From: Callipepla californica brunnescens
Taxonomy: Eukaryota; Chordata; Aves; Galliformes; Odontophoridae
Length of the DNA: 64,000 bases
NCBI GenBank assembly: GCA_023055505.1
Contig: JALIRH010000045.1
Coordinates: forward strand, 2,356,001-2,420,000
Reading direction: 5' to 3'
Part shown: one piece after another, positions 47,801-57,900 of the stretch
Layout: the number at the start of each line of letters is the position of its first letter
How positions within the stretch are numbered: position 1 is the first letter of the stretch
Notes under the pieces: model-generated
What the model was told of the DNA's origin: nothing
The model's database searches: none
What the model saw: the letters and a program-made list of their open reading frames with translations, nothing else
Made by a program: the position numbers and the translations under genes

Positions 47801-50299
47801 CAAATACAATTCACTGTGACACGGAAAAGGCTGGGATTTGGGAGTGTACTTTTTCAGTACTAGTTCCAGTCAGCTTCTTTGTGCACCTCAGATTGGTGTG
47901 CTTTCTGTACCAAGGTAGCTCCTCCATTGGTCCCACTGAAACATTAAGCTTAGAGCTAAATACAGCTCCTATCTCAAGGGGCAAAGTGTGGTAAGACACA
48001 CTCCTCTTTCACATTATTTCACTGTGACACGAGTAAGACATCTTGCTATCTTATCCAAGGCAGAAGTGTAGCAAGATCAGCTGTCAGCAGCACTGCAGCC
48101 AAAAGCACAAAGCACAAAACAGGCAGGACTTGCCACAGAGAAATGGTTTGTGAGTTACGTCACATTTGCCACAGGTTTACAGCACATACAAAGGACACTG
48201 CTGCAAAGCAGCTGATGTAAATTCATCTGCTGCTGGAACAGCTGCTGCCTCTGCTGGGACAGTGTGTCCAGTTCAAGGGACACCTTGACAAACTAGTGAG
48301 GATTTAGAAGAAGACCAAGGGCTAAGGGCTAGAAGACGCTCCTTGTAGTGAGGACTGAGGATGCAGCTCGTGCACATTTACTTGTAATCCTTCTTGTGGC
48401 AACAGCTGAGATTTGCCAAAGGTCACCACGAAGCTTGAAGACAAATCACAGCCCTGATGATCATTCGTAAGAGCTCAGGTATTACTCAGGGATTCACTGC
48501 TTAATCTGTGAAACAGCTATTGTCAAAGGAATCAGTGCTCATGTTTTCTCTGTACACCAGCATTGTGCAGCAACAGAATTATTAGCAAACGGTGCACCAG
48601 GCTGTGCATTCAGTGTGTTATTTCAGGAGAAGTTTACGGCGAATTGCCATCCCTGTGAAATCGCAGCTGTGACACTGCTCCTGTTCTGCTTTGACTTGCA
48701 TTCCATCTTGGATGATGGCCAGAAATAAATACGTTAGAGGAGGGTTTCTGATCGTTTTTGGTGCTGGAAATCAGCAGAAGTAAAGGATTATCTGGCCTTC
48801 TGATTCCTTCAGTAATTGCTCCATTATAATTCTGTGCAGTTTATTTCCTTGTACAAACCCAACCTCTTTTTGAATCTTAGTAGATCTCCATTTTAAAAGG
48901 AATTCTTTGACAAGAAAAAGATTTAACAGCTAAGTCAAGCATTCAGCACAAAGCAGGGGAAGAGCAACCCTTCACATTTACCATTGTCTTATCAGCTACT
49001 GTATCAGGCTTGTTTCTGCAGATTATTAAAACGACCAAGCAGAGGCTCCAAAAAGCAGATTACCATAGAGAACATGAAACATTTATGACATTCCTATTCT
49101 GAAATTTACATAATCACCAGGATTCAGCTGCTGATGCAGCCTGTCAGGCATGCCCCTGTGACAAGACACAGCTGCTGAGAGCTGCTCTGTTGCTTCCTCT
49201 CAACGTGCCACTTCAACCACACGGTGTTTTCCTCCCATTCTATTTCTTACGCAGTGTATCTGAGGACTCCCATGGCTGCCCAATGGTTTTGTCTCCTTTA
49301 TTTATTTATTTACGTGGTCATCGAATTGAAGTTTGGGTTTTTTTGTTGTTTGTTTTCATTCTGAGTTATATTGACCCCTCATCAGTACTTGATAAACAGA
49401 TAGTGGTGAAAATCAAAGCGCTTTTTCACTCAAGCTCGCATGCAGACCCTCTGCAGTGCTGGAAAGCTACAGGCAGGAGCCATGGGGTAAGGAACTACAA
49501 GCTAAAAACCCCCCAGACTGCCCTGAGGGGAAAAAAGAAAGGGGGGGTCAGTGCAGCTTGGCTGCTCTTGGTGCACAAGACATGGTCTCCCAGCACCACC
49601 CACCACCACCTGCTGCCCCATCCCTCCTGCTGCCACGCTGGGCCTCACCTTGATCAGCTTGCAGCGAATCTGGGCAGAAACCATGTGGCTGTTGCGGAGG
49701 TTGCCAACCCGGAACATGAGGCAGAGCTTGCCATCCCTCTGCGAGACGACTGCAGCACGGCTGAACATGAGGGTCTCAGCTCTCTTCTTGGGCTGTGACA
49801 TCTTGATGAACATGCAGCCGATGAGGAACGCGTCGACGATGGAGCCCAGCAGTGACTGGAAGAGGAAGAGCACGATGCCCTCAGGGCAGCGCTCGGTAAT
49901 GTAGCGGTGCCCATAGCCGATGGTGGCCTCAGTCTCTATGAAGAAAAGGAAGGCGGAGGGGAAGTTGTACACGTTGGCCACACACGGGCTGTAGGTGTCA
50001 TCGTGCGCCCGGTGCAGGTCACCTCGCAGGTAGGCGATGCCCCACCACATCGAAGCCATGACCAGCCAGGCGACCGTGTAGGTCAGCAGGAAGATGAGCA
50101 GATTCCAACGCCACTTGAGATCCACCAGCGTGGTGAAGAGGTCGGAGAGGTAACGACTGCTCTCCCCGCCCAGGTTCCCGTGTTGCACGTTGCAACGCCC
50201 GTTCTTGTCCACAAAACGCTGCCGCTCTCTGCGGCCACCTCCGCCGGCTGGGCCCACCGCCTGGTACTCATCACCAAACTTCCTCCGCACCGCAGCCAT
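44366..50299 (-). CDS. KCNJ3-like G-protein-gated inward rectifier K+ channel (GIRK1/Kir3.1-like), complete
   Basis: A pore-forming subunit of G-protein-gated inwardly rectifying potassium channels in the plasma membrane of excitable cells. Coding exons are 50299-49649, 45383-45167 and 44841-44366. The GT-AG junctions keep the frame, giving 447 residues. The N-terminus resembles GIRK1 ([13 protein letters not shown], then [17 protein letters not shown]). Two membrane segments flank the pore helix and TIGYG filter. The acidic rectification residue is in SIVDAFLIG. The pore-helix Phe typical of GIRK1 (AFLFFIE), which makes GIRK1 an obligate heteromer subunit, is kept. The cytoplasmic domain and the [13 protein letters not shown] block also match GIRK1. 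Human GIRK1 is 501 residues, so the tail is shorter. It lies beside NGFR and MPP3 (17q21 in human), not in the KCNJ3 region (2q24 in human), hence the empty symbol. It looks like a second GIRK1 gene and appears intact. Confidence 0.93.
44842..49648 (-). other. Introns of the KCNJ3-like gene
   Basis: Intron 2 (44842-45166) is 325 bp. Intron 1 (45384-49648) is about 4.3 kb and AT-rich, with an (AAC)n run near 46440, a poly-T near 46909-46924 and (TTTA)n near 49295. No nested coding exon was recognised. 48240-48400 has faint CR1-like phrases ('gtccagttcaagggacacct'), too degraded to be sure. Confidence 0.8.
45167..45383 (-). CDS. KCNJ3-like coding exon 2 (cytoplasmic domain)
   Basis: 217 nt after an acceptor reading TTCATCTCTAG. 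It translates as [20 protein letters not shown] and continues through [17 protein letters not shown] to [15 protein letters not shown], with no stop. It ends on the first base of a glycine codon before donor GTAAGA. The exon is too short to stand out as an open frame, but its match to the GIRK1 cytoplasmic beta-sheet core is clear. Confidence 0.95.
49649..50299 (-). CDS. KCNJ3-like coding exon 1 (N-terminus, M1, pore, M2)
   Basis: 217 codons from the ATG at 50299 to ...AQIRCKLIK, followed by donor GTGAGG. It encodes the N-terminal cytoplasmic region, M1 (about [19 protein letters not shown]), the outer loop, pore helix, TIGYG filter and M2. The outer loop reads DDTYSPC where human GIRK1 has a glycosylated N-Y-T. 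The residue after GYG is His. The boundary matches where the KCNJ3 first coding exon ends. Confidence 0.95.
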
Positions 50300-50650
50300 G
50301 CCTCCGTGCCCTCGGTGGGATGCAGGGATGAAGGGATTCCCGCTGAGCTGGAGCCGCCGCCAGCACTGCCCGCAGCCAGCGGGAGAGCCGGAGCGGTGGG
50401 CGGCAGCGGGGCGGAGCGGAGCTGGCTGAGTCCCGGAGGATCTGGAGGGCAGTGAGGTTCCCCAGCAGTGTCTGGCAGCCGTGCTTCAGTCCTCAGCCAG
50501 TGCCCTGCTATGTCCAGATCTCGTCTCGGTGTAGCAGCCGGGTAGCGGAGTGAGGATAATGATGGGAGCGGCAGCCAGGCATCCGCTGAGAGGCCGCGCT
50601 GCTGGCAGCGCCGGGATTTGAAAGGGAATTCCTGAAATAGGTCAGCTTTT
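50300..50650 (-). promoter_or_regulatory. GC-rich promoter/5' UTR of the KCNJ3-like gene
   Basis: Directly upstream of the channel ATG, with GC boxes such as 'gcggggcggagcgg' near 50405-50420. GC content falls beyond about 50650. The start site is not defined. Confidence 0.5.
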
Positions 50651-51935
50651 AAAGGGATGCGAACACGCTAATCCTTAGCCTGAGTTTGAAAGGAAATCGA
50701 GGTTCCAAAGGCAAAACGAGGTCTTATCTATCAGAATTAGATAGTAATTACGTTTACGATTGGTGCGTTGCTGTTCACGGTCCAATTAGCAGAGATGCTG
50801 TTTTAGGGAAGAGCTCCCTAAAAGCTTAAGTGATTTTAATGCAGTTCCTGGGTTTTTTAAATGGGCAGGAAAAGATCTGAAGTTGGCAGCGATAATTATT
50901 AACTGTGTTAGAAGCTCTCATTGGGGCTAGGCTAGTGATTTTTGTTGCCCGCCGTATGAATATTGAAAATGCAGGTGGTTTTTTTTCTCCCCTCAGAAAT
51001 AATCAGTATTTTAATTCCCAGTTACGTAAGAGCAGCGCTGTTATTCAAGGCACTCATTCCGACACCTGATTTTCAGCAAGGATCCTTAAAGTATTCACAC
51101 CAAGTGATAGAAGCCTGTGCGTTCAATCTTCCTCCAGTCCTGGGGATCAGTGCCTGCGTTTCTTTTATTATCCCCCCACTCTGCAACATCTTCCATCTCC
51201 TTAAAGGAAAACAGAAATCTCCCCCCAGACCTCTCACACGTCCTCAGCCAATCCTTTCCAGAGTGACACGCAAGAACAAAACACGTCAGCCCTAATGGTT
51301 TAATGGTTCTTAAGACATTAGGGATATCATTGCTCTTTCTCATCATTTCTTTTACTCTTCCTCAATCTCTGTGTGCTACATCTGAAGTCAGATTACAAGC
51401 GTGTGGGGAGGAGGCATTATTCTGGCTGTTACTTGCTGTCAGTGGTATAAATCCCACCTGTGATAAGACTCAGCTTAACTAGATGAAGTTTTATTTAGAG
51501 ATTATGGGTGACATTCATACAAGGAGGTAGAACACCGAAGTTGAAACTGAGGTTTTCTAAAACTCCTGCCTCAATTCCTGCCAGTTCTGGATGCTTTTGA
51601 AGATGATGGTGGTCAGCCAGGGTAAAAGAATATGGGTTCAATCCCCTTGAAGGTGAATCTTAAGCGTGCTGTTCAGCAGAGGGGCTGCTTGCATTGCAGA
51701 GATGTGGCACTTCATGGTTAATCCAGCAAGATTATTCTGTAAGCAGTACAGCAGAGTGGGTTTGAGGTTAACCAGCAGCAGATCCATGCAGCTTGCCTGC
51801 AGATAGCACCTCTGGTCATGGCCAACCTGATGCCCTTGTGTTTGAAGGAAGAATACTGGGTGTGCCCCCCACACTGAGCCAGGTGGGGCTTCAGGTGGAA
51901 CGTAAGGAATGATTTAAACCCCAAAGAGCAGTCAG
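50651..51935. other. Intergenic DNA between head-to-head genes
   Basis: No coding exon recognised. It includes a short inverted repeat, CCCTAATG...CATTAGGG, near 51290-51325. Otherwise I see nothing specific. Confidence 0.6.
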
Positions 51936-52098
51936 GCACTAACACAGGCTGCTCAGGGTCACCATCTGTGGAGGTGTTTCAGGATGGTGGGGGTGTGACA
52001 CCTGGGGACGTGGTGAGTGAGCGTGGTGGGGATGGGTTGGGGTGGGACTTGGGGATCTGAGTGGCCTTTTCCAACGTTTATGAGCCTGTGATTCTGTG
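51936..52098 (+). repeat. CR1 LINE 3' fragment
   Basis: Runs from 'aggctgctcagggtcaccat' to the CR1 end 'ccttttccaacgtttatgag', then 'cctgtgattctgtga'. Plus orientation, with a well-preserved 3' terminus. Confidence 0.9.
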
Positions 52099-52149
52099 AA
52101 CATTAACTGCTGCTCTTCGCGATGCTGAGCAATGAACAACCCCAGGTAC

Positions 52150-52960
52150 CAGCGTAGGTTGGGGACTGATCTGTTGGAGAGCAGTGCAGGGGAAAGGGAC
52201 CTGGGGGACAGCTAAAGGGACAGCAAGATGACCGTGAGCCAGCACTGTGCCCTTGTGTCCAAGAAGGCCAATGGCATCCTGGGGTTTGTAGATCAAGAGG
52301 TTCTCCCCCTCTTCTCTGCCCCGGTGAGACAGTATCTGGAATATCGTGTTGGGTTCTGGGCTCCTCAGTTCAAAAAGGACAGGGAACCGCTTGAGAGAGT
52401 GAAGTACAGAGCCAGAAAGGTGATGGAGGGAGTGAGCATCTCCCTTACAAGGGAAGGCTGAGGGAGCTGGGTCTCTTTGGCTTGGAGGAGGCCGAGAGGT
52501 GTTTGTAAGTGACAAGAGGACATCTAATGGTAGGACAAGGGGCAGTGGGTGCAGGCTGGAACATATGAGGTTCCTTATGAGGAGCAACTGAAGGAGCTGG
52601 GGCTGTTTGGTCTGGGGAAGAGGAGCTTGAGGGGAGACCGTATTGCTCTCCTCAAATCGTAGAAAGATGACTGCAGCAAGAGCAGGGTCGGTCTCTTCTC
52701 CCTGTTGACAGTGACAACACAAGGGGACGTGGCCTCAAGTTGCACCGGGGGGGGGATTTAAGTTGGATATCAGGAAAAACTTCTTTCCAGATAGGGCTGT
52801 TAAGCGCTGGAACGCGCTCCCCAGGGATAAGCGCTGCAGTCCCCCATCCCCCCGCAGGTGCTCAGGGATGCGATGGGTGGGTTGTTAAGAGCTAGGGCAG
52901 CTCGCCGCTAGGATTTGATGATCTCGAAGGTCTTTTCCGACCCGAGCAGCTCCACGGATC
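52150..52960 (+). repeat. Composite CR1 LINE sequence
   Basis: Long plus-oriented CR1 similarity: 'gtgccctt', 'aaggccaatggcatcctggg', 'gtatctggaata', 'gaaaaacttctttccagata', 'ggctgttaagcgctggaac', 'tttgatgatctcgaaggtct'. The phrase 'aggctgagggagctgggtct' near 52455 recurs diverged as 'aactgaaggagctggggctg' near 52585, so this is two CR1 pieces joined or a nested insertion. The last 150 bases keep several CpGs and merge into the MPP3 CpG island. Confidence 0.93.
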
Positions 52961-53240
52961 CCCGGCAGCTCGGGGGAGGGGAGGAGGGGCGGTGCGTCAG
53001 CGGCTCTCGGGGCGCATGAGCGCGGCCGGCAGTGGGGCTGCAGGGAGCGGCTGTGCCGGGGCATCGCAACGCAGGGCCTCGCACCCGCAGGTAACGGTCC
53101 CCAGGCGGTAGCGAGGTGCTAAGGGACCGCGGTCCTCCTTAGGGCGGAGGAACCGCGGCTGCGGGGGTGCGGGAGGGAGCGGGGTCAGTGCGGGTCCTGG
53201 AGCGCTCGGGGTGGGATGCTGTGCGGCTGTGCGCTCTGGC
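52961..53240 (+). promoter_or_regulatory. MPP3: MPP3 CpG-island promoter
   Basis: CpG-dense DNA around the inferred MPP3 first exon, with 'gaggggcggtgcgtcagcgg' (GC box and CRE-like half site) just upstream. It is the only CpG island before the first MPP3 coding exon. Confidence 0.6.
53000..53090 (+). other. MPP3: Inferred noncoding first exon of MPP3
   Basis: The end is placed at the donor CGCACCCGCAG|GTAACG (53090). The coding start is in the next exon, whose acceptor at 54868-54869 lies upstream of the ATG, so a 5' UTR exon is required. The start coordinate is approximate. Confidence 0.5.
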
Positions 53241-54869
53241 GGTGCGCTTCAGCCCGCATCAGGCTCCGTTCGGCCCTATAGATCCAGGTTACAGGAGCCT
53301 GATGCGGGCTGAAGCGCGGCAGCTCCGTCCCCTTAGGGATCGGGGTGTGACAGCGCAAGCATCGCTGTCCCCACTGAGAAATGAGCTGTGGCACGGAGCG
53401 GGTGCAGGGCGTTTGAGCGGAGGATGCCATAAGGGTAAAATTACACTTCGGTGTTTTTTGAGCCTCCCTTGCAGCTCAGCAAGTTCCCCGGAGGGTTGAG
53501 TTTGGTGCCTTGAAGCCAGCCCAGGGGGGAAAAAAACAGTGCTTAATTATCAGGCACGAAACGCGTGTTGTTGCTGTGAGCGTTCAGCCCAAGCAACGCA
53601 GCCCGGTGGGGTTTTACAGAGCCCCACAGGAGAAGCCTCTGTTTTAACAGCTGTCCAGTGGCCTAGAGTTCTCTATTGGGTGTTTGAGATGTTAAAGCAT
53701 GTCTTCCAGGTTCCTGGGTGGGATGAGTATTGTCTAAGAGTCTGGAAGAGAAGTTTGCTTGCTTTGTGGTGCTCAGTAAGCGTGGCTGCAGGAGGCACAC
53801 GTTCTCACAAAGGCAGAGCAGGCAATTAAAGTTGCCTTTATTGATCATCAGAGAGCACGTTAAGTACATGTCGAGTGAAATGGAGTAGTAAATGAACCGG
53901 GAGTGCTGGATGAATTGGGTACACGTTTATTCTGGCATGAAGTGAGGGATGGAGGATGGAATATGCCTATTTCTTCAAAGCAACGTGTAGTAGAAACAAC
54001 CTTGAAAGTTAATTAATTAAGTGCGGAGCCCATGTTGCCACATTGAGGTGTGGTCCGTAGATTAGAACGAAATTGCAGCCATCCATGAGCTCAGTGATTA
54101 GAGAACTCACATCAGAACTGAGTATACATCCCACACCGTGTTTAGCGGAGCAAAGGATCCCTCTTTCTCTAATTCCTTTTGTGTGCTGATGCAGCTGTTT
54201 CTGCAGGCATGAGTTGGCCCACTTCTATGCAGGTGAACGATATCTCAAATTATAGAGCACAAACCAAGTGTTTTTATCTTGGGCTATTGATGATAAGCAT
54301 CGATTCGATTTTGCAGTTTGAACTGGAAATTTTCTGGAGTCATTTTTCCTCCAGAGAAATCAGCAGTGAAAGCATCCGATGGAATTTTTTGGACGAAGGA
54401 GTCAGCAGTGATTTTTGTAGCATCCTTAGTCCTCGTGCCCAAGGTTGACTCCTGCTAGCTTTAACGAGTTGCATCTAGCTGTAGCACAGCCTGCATCGGA
54501 ATGCCAGGACATCTGATGATGGCATCATCCTGCACACTCTGTTCCTGTGCATGTGGTGTTGCTCAGTGCTTTCAGCCCATTGTGTAGCATGCTTTCTCTT
54601 TTCAGTTCTCAGCAGCTCCTTAGGCCTTTGAAAGCTGCAGCTCTCTTGAGAATAGAACAGGGAAGCATCTGTTCTCTACACCATCAGCTCTGTACAAGAT
54701 ATTAAGGCTATTATGTAACACAGTATCTTAACATTCTTGCATGTTATCGTGTGCATAGAAGACTAACTGCAGGGTTGTGCCTGATTGGTTTTAAACCAAA
54801 CACTTATTTTTACCTGGTCTCCCTTTTTCTCACGTGCTTGAGCTTAGATTCTGTCTTTGCTCATTTCAG
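53091..54869 (+). other. MPP3: MPP3 intron 1
   Basis: Runs from donor GTAACG to acceptor CTCATTTCAG. It contains the 24-bp inverted repeat near its 5' end. No other gene was recognised. Confidence 0.55.
53244..53317. repeat. Perfect 24-bp inverted repeat (hairpin)
   Basis: The left arm 53244-53267 (starting GCGCTTCAGCCCGCATCAGG) is exactly complementary in reverse to the right arm 53294-53317 (starting GGAGCCTGATGCGGGCTGAA). A 26-base spacer separates them. It could extrude as a cruciform in DNA or fold as a stem in MPP3 pre-mRNA. Neither arm belongs to a repeat family I recognise. Confidence 0.95.
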
Positions 54870-54980
54870 GACTGCCTCTGACTCGCAGTCCGGAAAGAAG
54901 AAGCAGCCGTGTTGATTTCAGTTGAACATTTGTGTCTAAGATTAAGAACATAGCCATGCCAGTGCTTTCAGAGGACTCAG
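54870..54980 (+). CDS. MPP3: MPP3 exon 2 with start codon (CDS from 54956)
   Basis: Acceptor CTCATTTCAG, then 86 nt of 5' UTR, then ATG at 54956 (context ATAGCCATGC). It encodes MPVLSEDS and the first base of Gly before donor GTAATG. In-frame stops lie just upstream, which supports this start. Confidence 0.9.
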
Positions 54981-57900
54981 GTAATGAATCTGCATGCTTT
55001 CAACAGAGCAGTGGCTGCAACCCTGCTGTTTGTATGTTTTTTCACTGAGAAAATGGACTCTTGCTGCAGTTAAAGATAGAATGAAGGTGGTTCAACTAGA
55101 TGTCATGGCAGTTACCTGAAAGAGTATACAAGAGCAGAGGAGTGTGGAAATGGAAGTGAATAAAGTTATTAAGATTTAAAAGGTGCCTGGAGGTAGGAGG
55201 AGCAGGGTAATGCAAGCAGAGCTGGTGGCTGTGCAACAAAGGCAGTGGTTCTTGCATGTCTGCTTTGGAACTGGGATAACTTGGGGTTTGTCAGAGGGCT
55301 GGTAGCTGCAAAAGCAAAGGGCAACTGCATGAAGGGAAAAAGTCAAAAAATAACAGCTTTAAGAATGTAATGCTTTGGCCATAATGTGATGTGTGCTGTA
55401 CTTCAAACTGTATTTACTGCTTAAGAAGAAAGCATTCAAAACATATGGAAGATAAGAACCCATCTCTGTGCAGGCTTAATAAATCAGGATGGTACCCAAG
55501 TAAAGGTAGCTGACATTAAGGCTGTAATAGAGGGACATGGAAGACAAGCTTTCTACGCAATCTTTTGTTCTGTCTTGAATTTAAATGTAGGTTTACATGA
55601 AACGTTAGCCCTTCTGACATCTCAGCTAAGACCTGATTCGAATCATAAAGAGGAAATGGGCTTCCTTAAGGATGTCTTCAGTGAAAAGAGTCTCAGCTAC
55701 CTGATGAAGGTAAGGAAAATGTAGATTGCTACATTTTTGTGGGTTATTTGTTCCCTATTTCCTTGGTTTATCAACCGTTTCCTTTGCCAAATCTAATGTG
55801 GTGTTATGTAGAATTCTGTGTTGGCTGTGTTATCTGTTTTAGGAGGTTTTGTATCTTTTTCAGATCCATGAGAAACTCCGTCATTATGAGAGGCAGAGTC
55901 CAACTCCTGTTCTGCACAGCGCAGCAGGATTAGTTGAAGATGTGAGTAAAAATTCTTCTCTCTTTTTTTTTTTAATCCCCTTTTTTTTTTTCTCTTCCAA
56001 CAAATCAGAGCCGTTGTGCTGTACGTATATGTGTTTCTCCCTCACTTCTCTTGGAAATGTATTGGCAAATTTCACTCGTAATTGCTCAAGGAAATGGAAC
56101 CTCAAGTATTATGTCATGTGGCCAGTGAAGACAGATGCCAGACATTGATAGAACAGAAGAATGTTATTGAGTGGTCTTTCTAAGGGGGAGGCAGCAAGAG
56201 ACATTAGAGGATTCCACTCAGGAGTTCCATCTTAAGGACATAAGTCCATTGCAGTCCAGGTTGCATTGCTATTCACAGAATGTGTTTGGGTGTCCAGAAT
56301 CTGCAGGGTTATAATGAAACTTGTATTGCATGATGTACACAGATGATGCCACCTGGTTGCAAACAGTGTGAAGCTGCTTTATCACAACAAAACAGGAGTT
56401 TTGTTTTCATGCACTGCTTATGGGTTTTATGTGGACTGTATGGAATTGTGGGCACCTTTTGTTTTGAAGTTGTTTTTGTTTTCAAGGTAATAGAAGAATT
56501 GCAGACTGCACCAGTGAATAATGAAGAAAAAGAGCTGCTTCAGCTGCTGTCAACACCACATCTCAGGGTAAAAACAAAGAAACAAACAAAAAAAAAAACC
56601 CCAAAAACTTGCTTGAGTTACTGTGCATAACTCCAGCAGCGTTCTGCGCAGGAAAAGTTGCATTGGACAGTCCTAAGAGAAGGCAAAAAGCCTTTAACAC
56701 CAAATACAGACTTCTTCAGTTACTGTATCCAGAAGATCAGTAAGAAGCCACCTATTCCTGCTCAGGACTTCTGTATGGGATTTTCCCCACGTTAGCTTGT
56801 GGAGTTGTCCTTGTTTGTGTGTTTTTAAGTTTGCTGTAATGTCTGAAAGGTGTGAATTGGAAGCTGTGATGTTACTCCATTGCGTTACTGTTTCTTATTT
56901 CTTTTACACAGGCAATGCTTGTTGTACATGATACTGTAGCACAGAAGAACTTTGACCCAGTCCTTCCACCTCTGCCGGATAACTTTGATGACGATTTTGA
57001 TGAAGAATCAGTGAAAATCGTTCGGCTAGTGAAAAATAAAGAACCCTTGGTACGTATCAGATAACCCATATCTCGTCCTAAAATTCTGTGTTGCGAAGGG
57101 GTTATTGTGAGAGGAGGGACATGAAGGGCATCATCAAGGATTCTGCAGAAAGGAAGGGTTCTCTGAAGTGAAATTGGTAAATACACCTTCCTGGTGTTGA
57201 ATGAAACACTGTGTAGATGTGTTTATAACTTGCAGGGAATGTTCCTGCTGAGGAAACTGTATACGTTAAAGTAATTATGCTCATTATATGCAGTAATTCG
57301 TATCATAGCCACCATACAGTGAGTGAATAACTTCATTTACATGAGTGTCAGTTAAGAGTATGTTTACTAGCTGTGTGTAGGCAGTGTGTTGACAAGATAC
57401 GAGTATTACACAAATAGAAATGGAAAAAATGAGTTCCTTAGAAAAAAATAATTACCCTGGGGAAGGGGTCTGCTGAAGTGCCTTTTGCAACTGTGTCTGG
57501 CAGTAGGTGGTAGAAGACAGCAGAGGCTTAATTTCTGATTATATTCCAGCAGAGCTTGTGGGTATAAAAAACCCATACAACTCTTTAATTCCTTGGCTTT
57601 CCTTGCCCTTCAAGCATAAAAGGGCTCTGTTGCATAAAGATTCAGATGACACATAGAGAAAGCGCTTTGCAAGGTGCTGTTTTGTGTGCTCAAGTCCATA
57701 TCACCACCGTAATAACAGTGTGATGTAAACATTGAGCACAGTGATCAGAAAGAGAGGGAGCACTGATCTTTCCTGCATCCACGTGACGTGGGCCCCAGCA
57801 AAAGTTGAGTAGTAGTGAAAATAGATACAGAGGAAGATAAAAATCTGTAAGAATTCTAAACGAATTCCAGTATAGAAGTCTTAGTGGCTTATTTCACTGC

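Noticed and set aside
48240..48400. Faint CR1-like phrases in channel intron 1
   Set aside because: Too diverged to call by eye. A RepeatMasker run against avian CR1 would decide.
49190..50455. Plus-strand frames opposite channel exon 1 (182 and 202 codons)
   Set aside because: Shadows of the conserved channel exon on the other strand.
52078..52722. 214-codon minus-strand frame
   Set aside because: Antisense of CR1 sequence.
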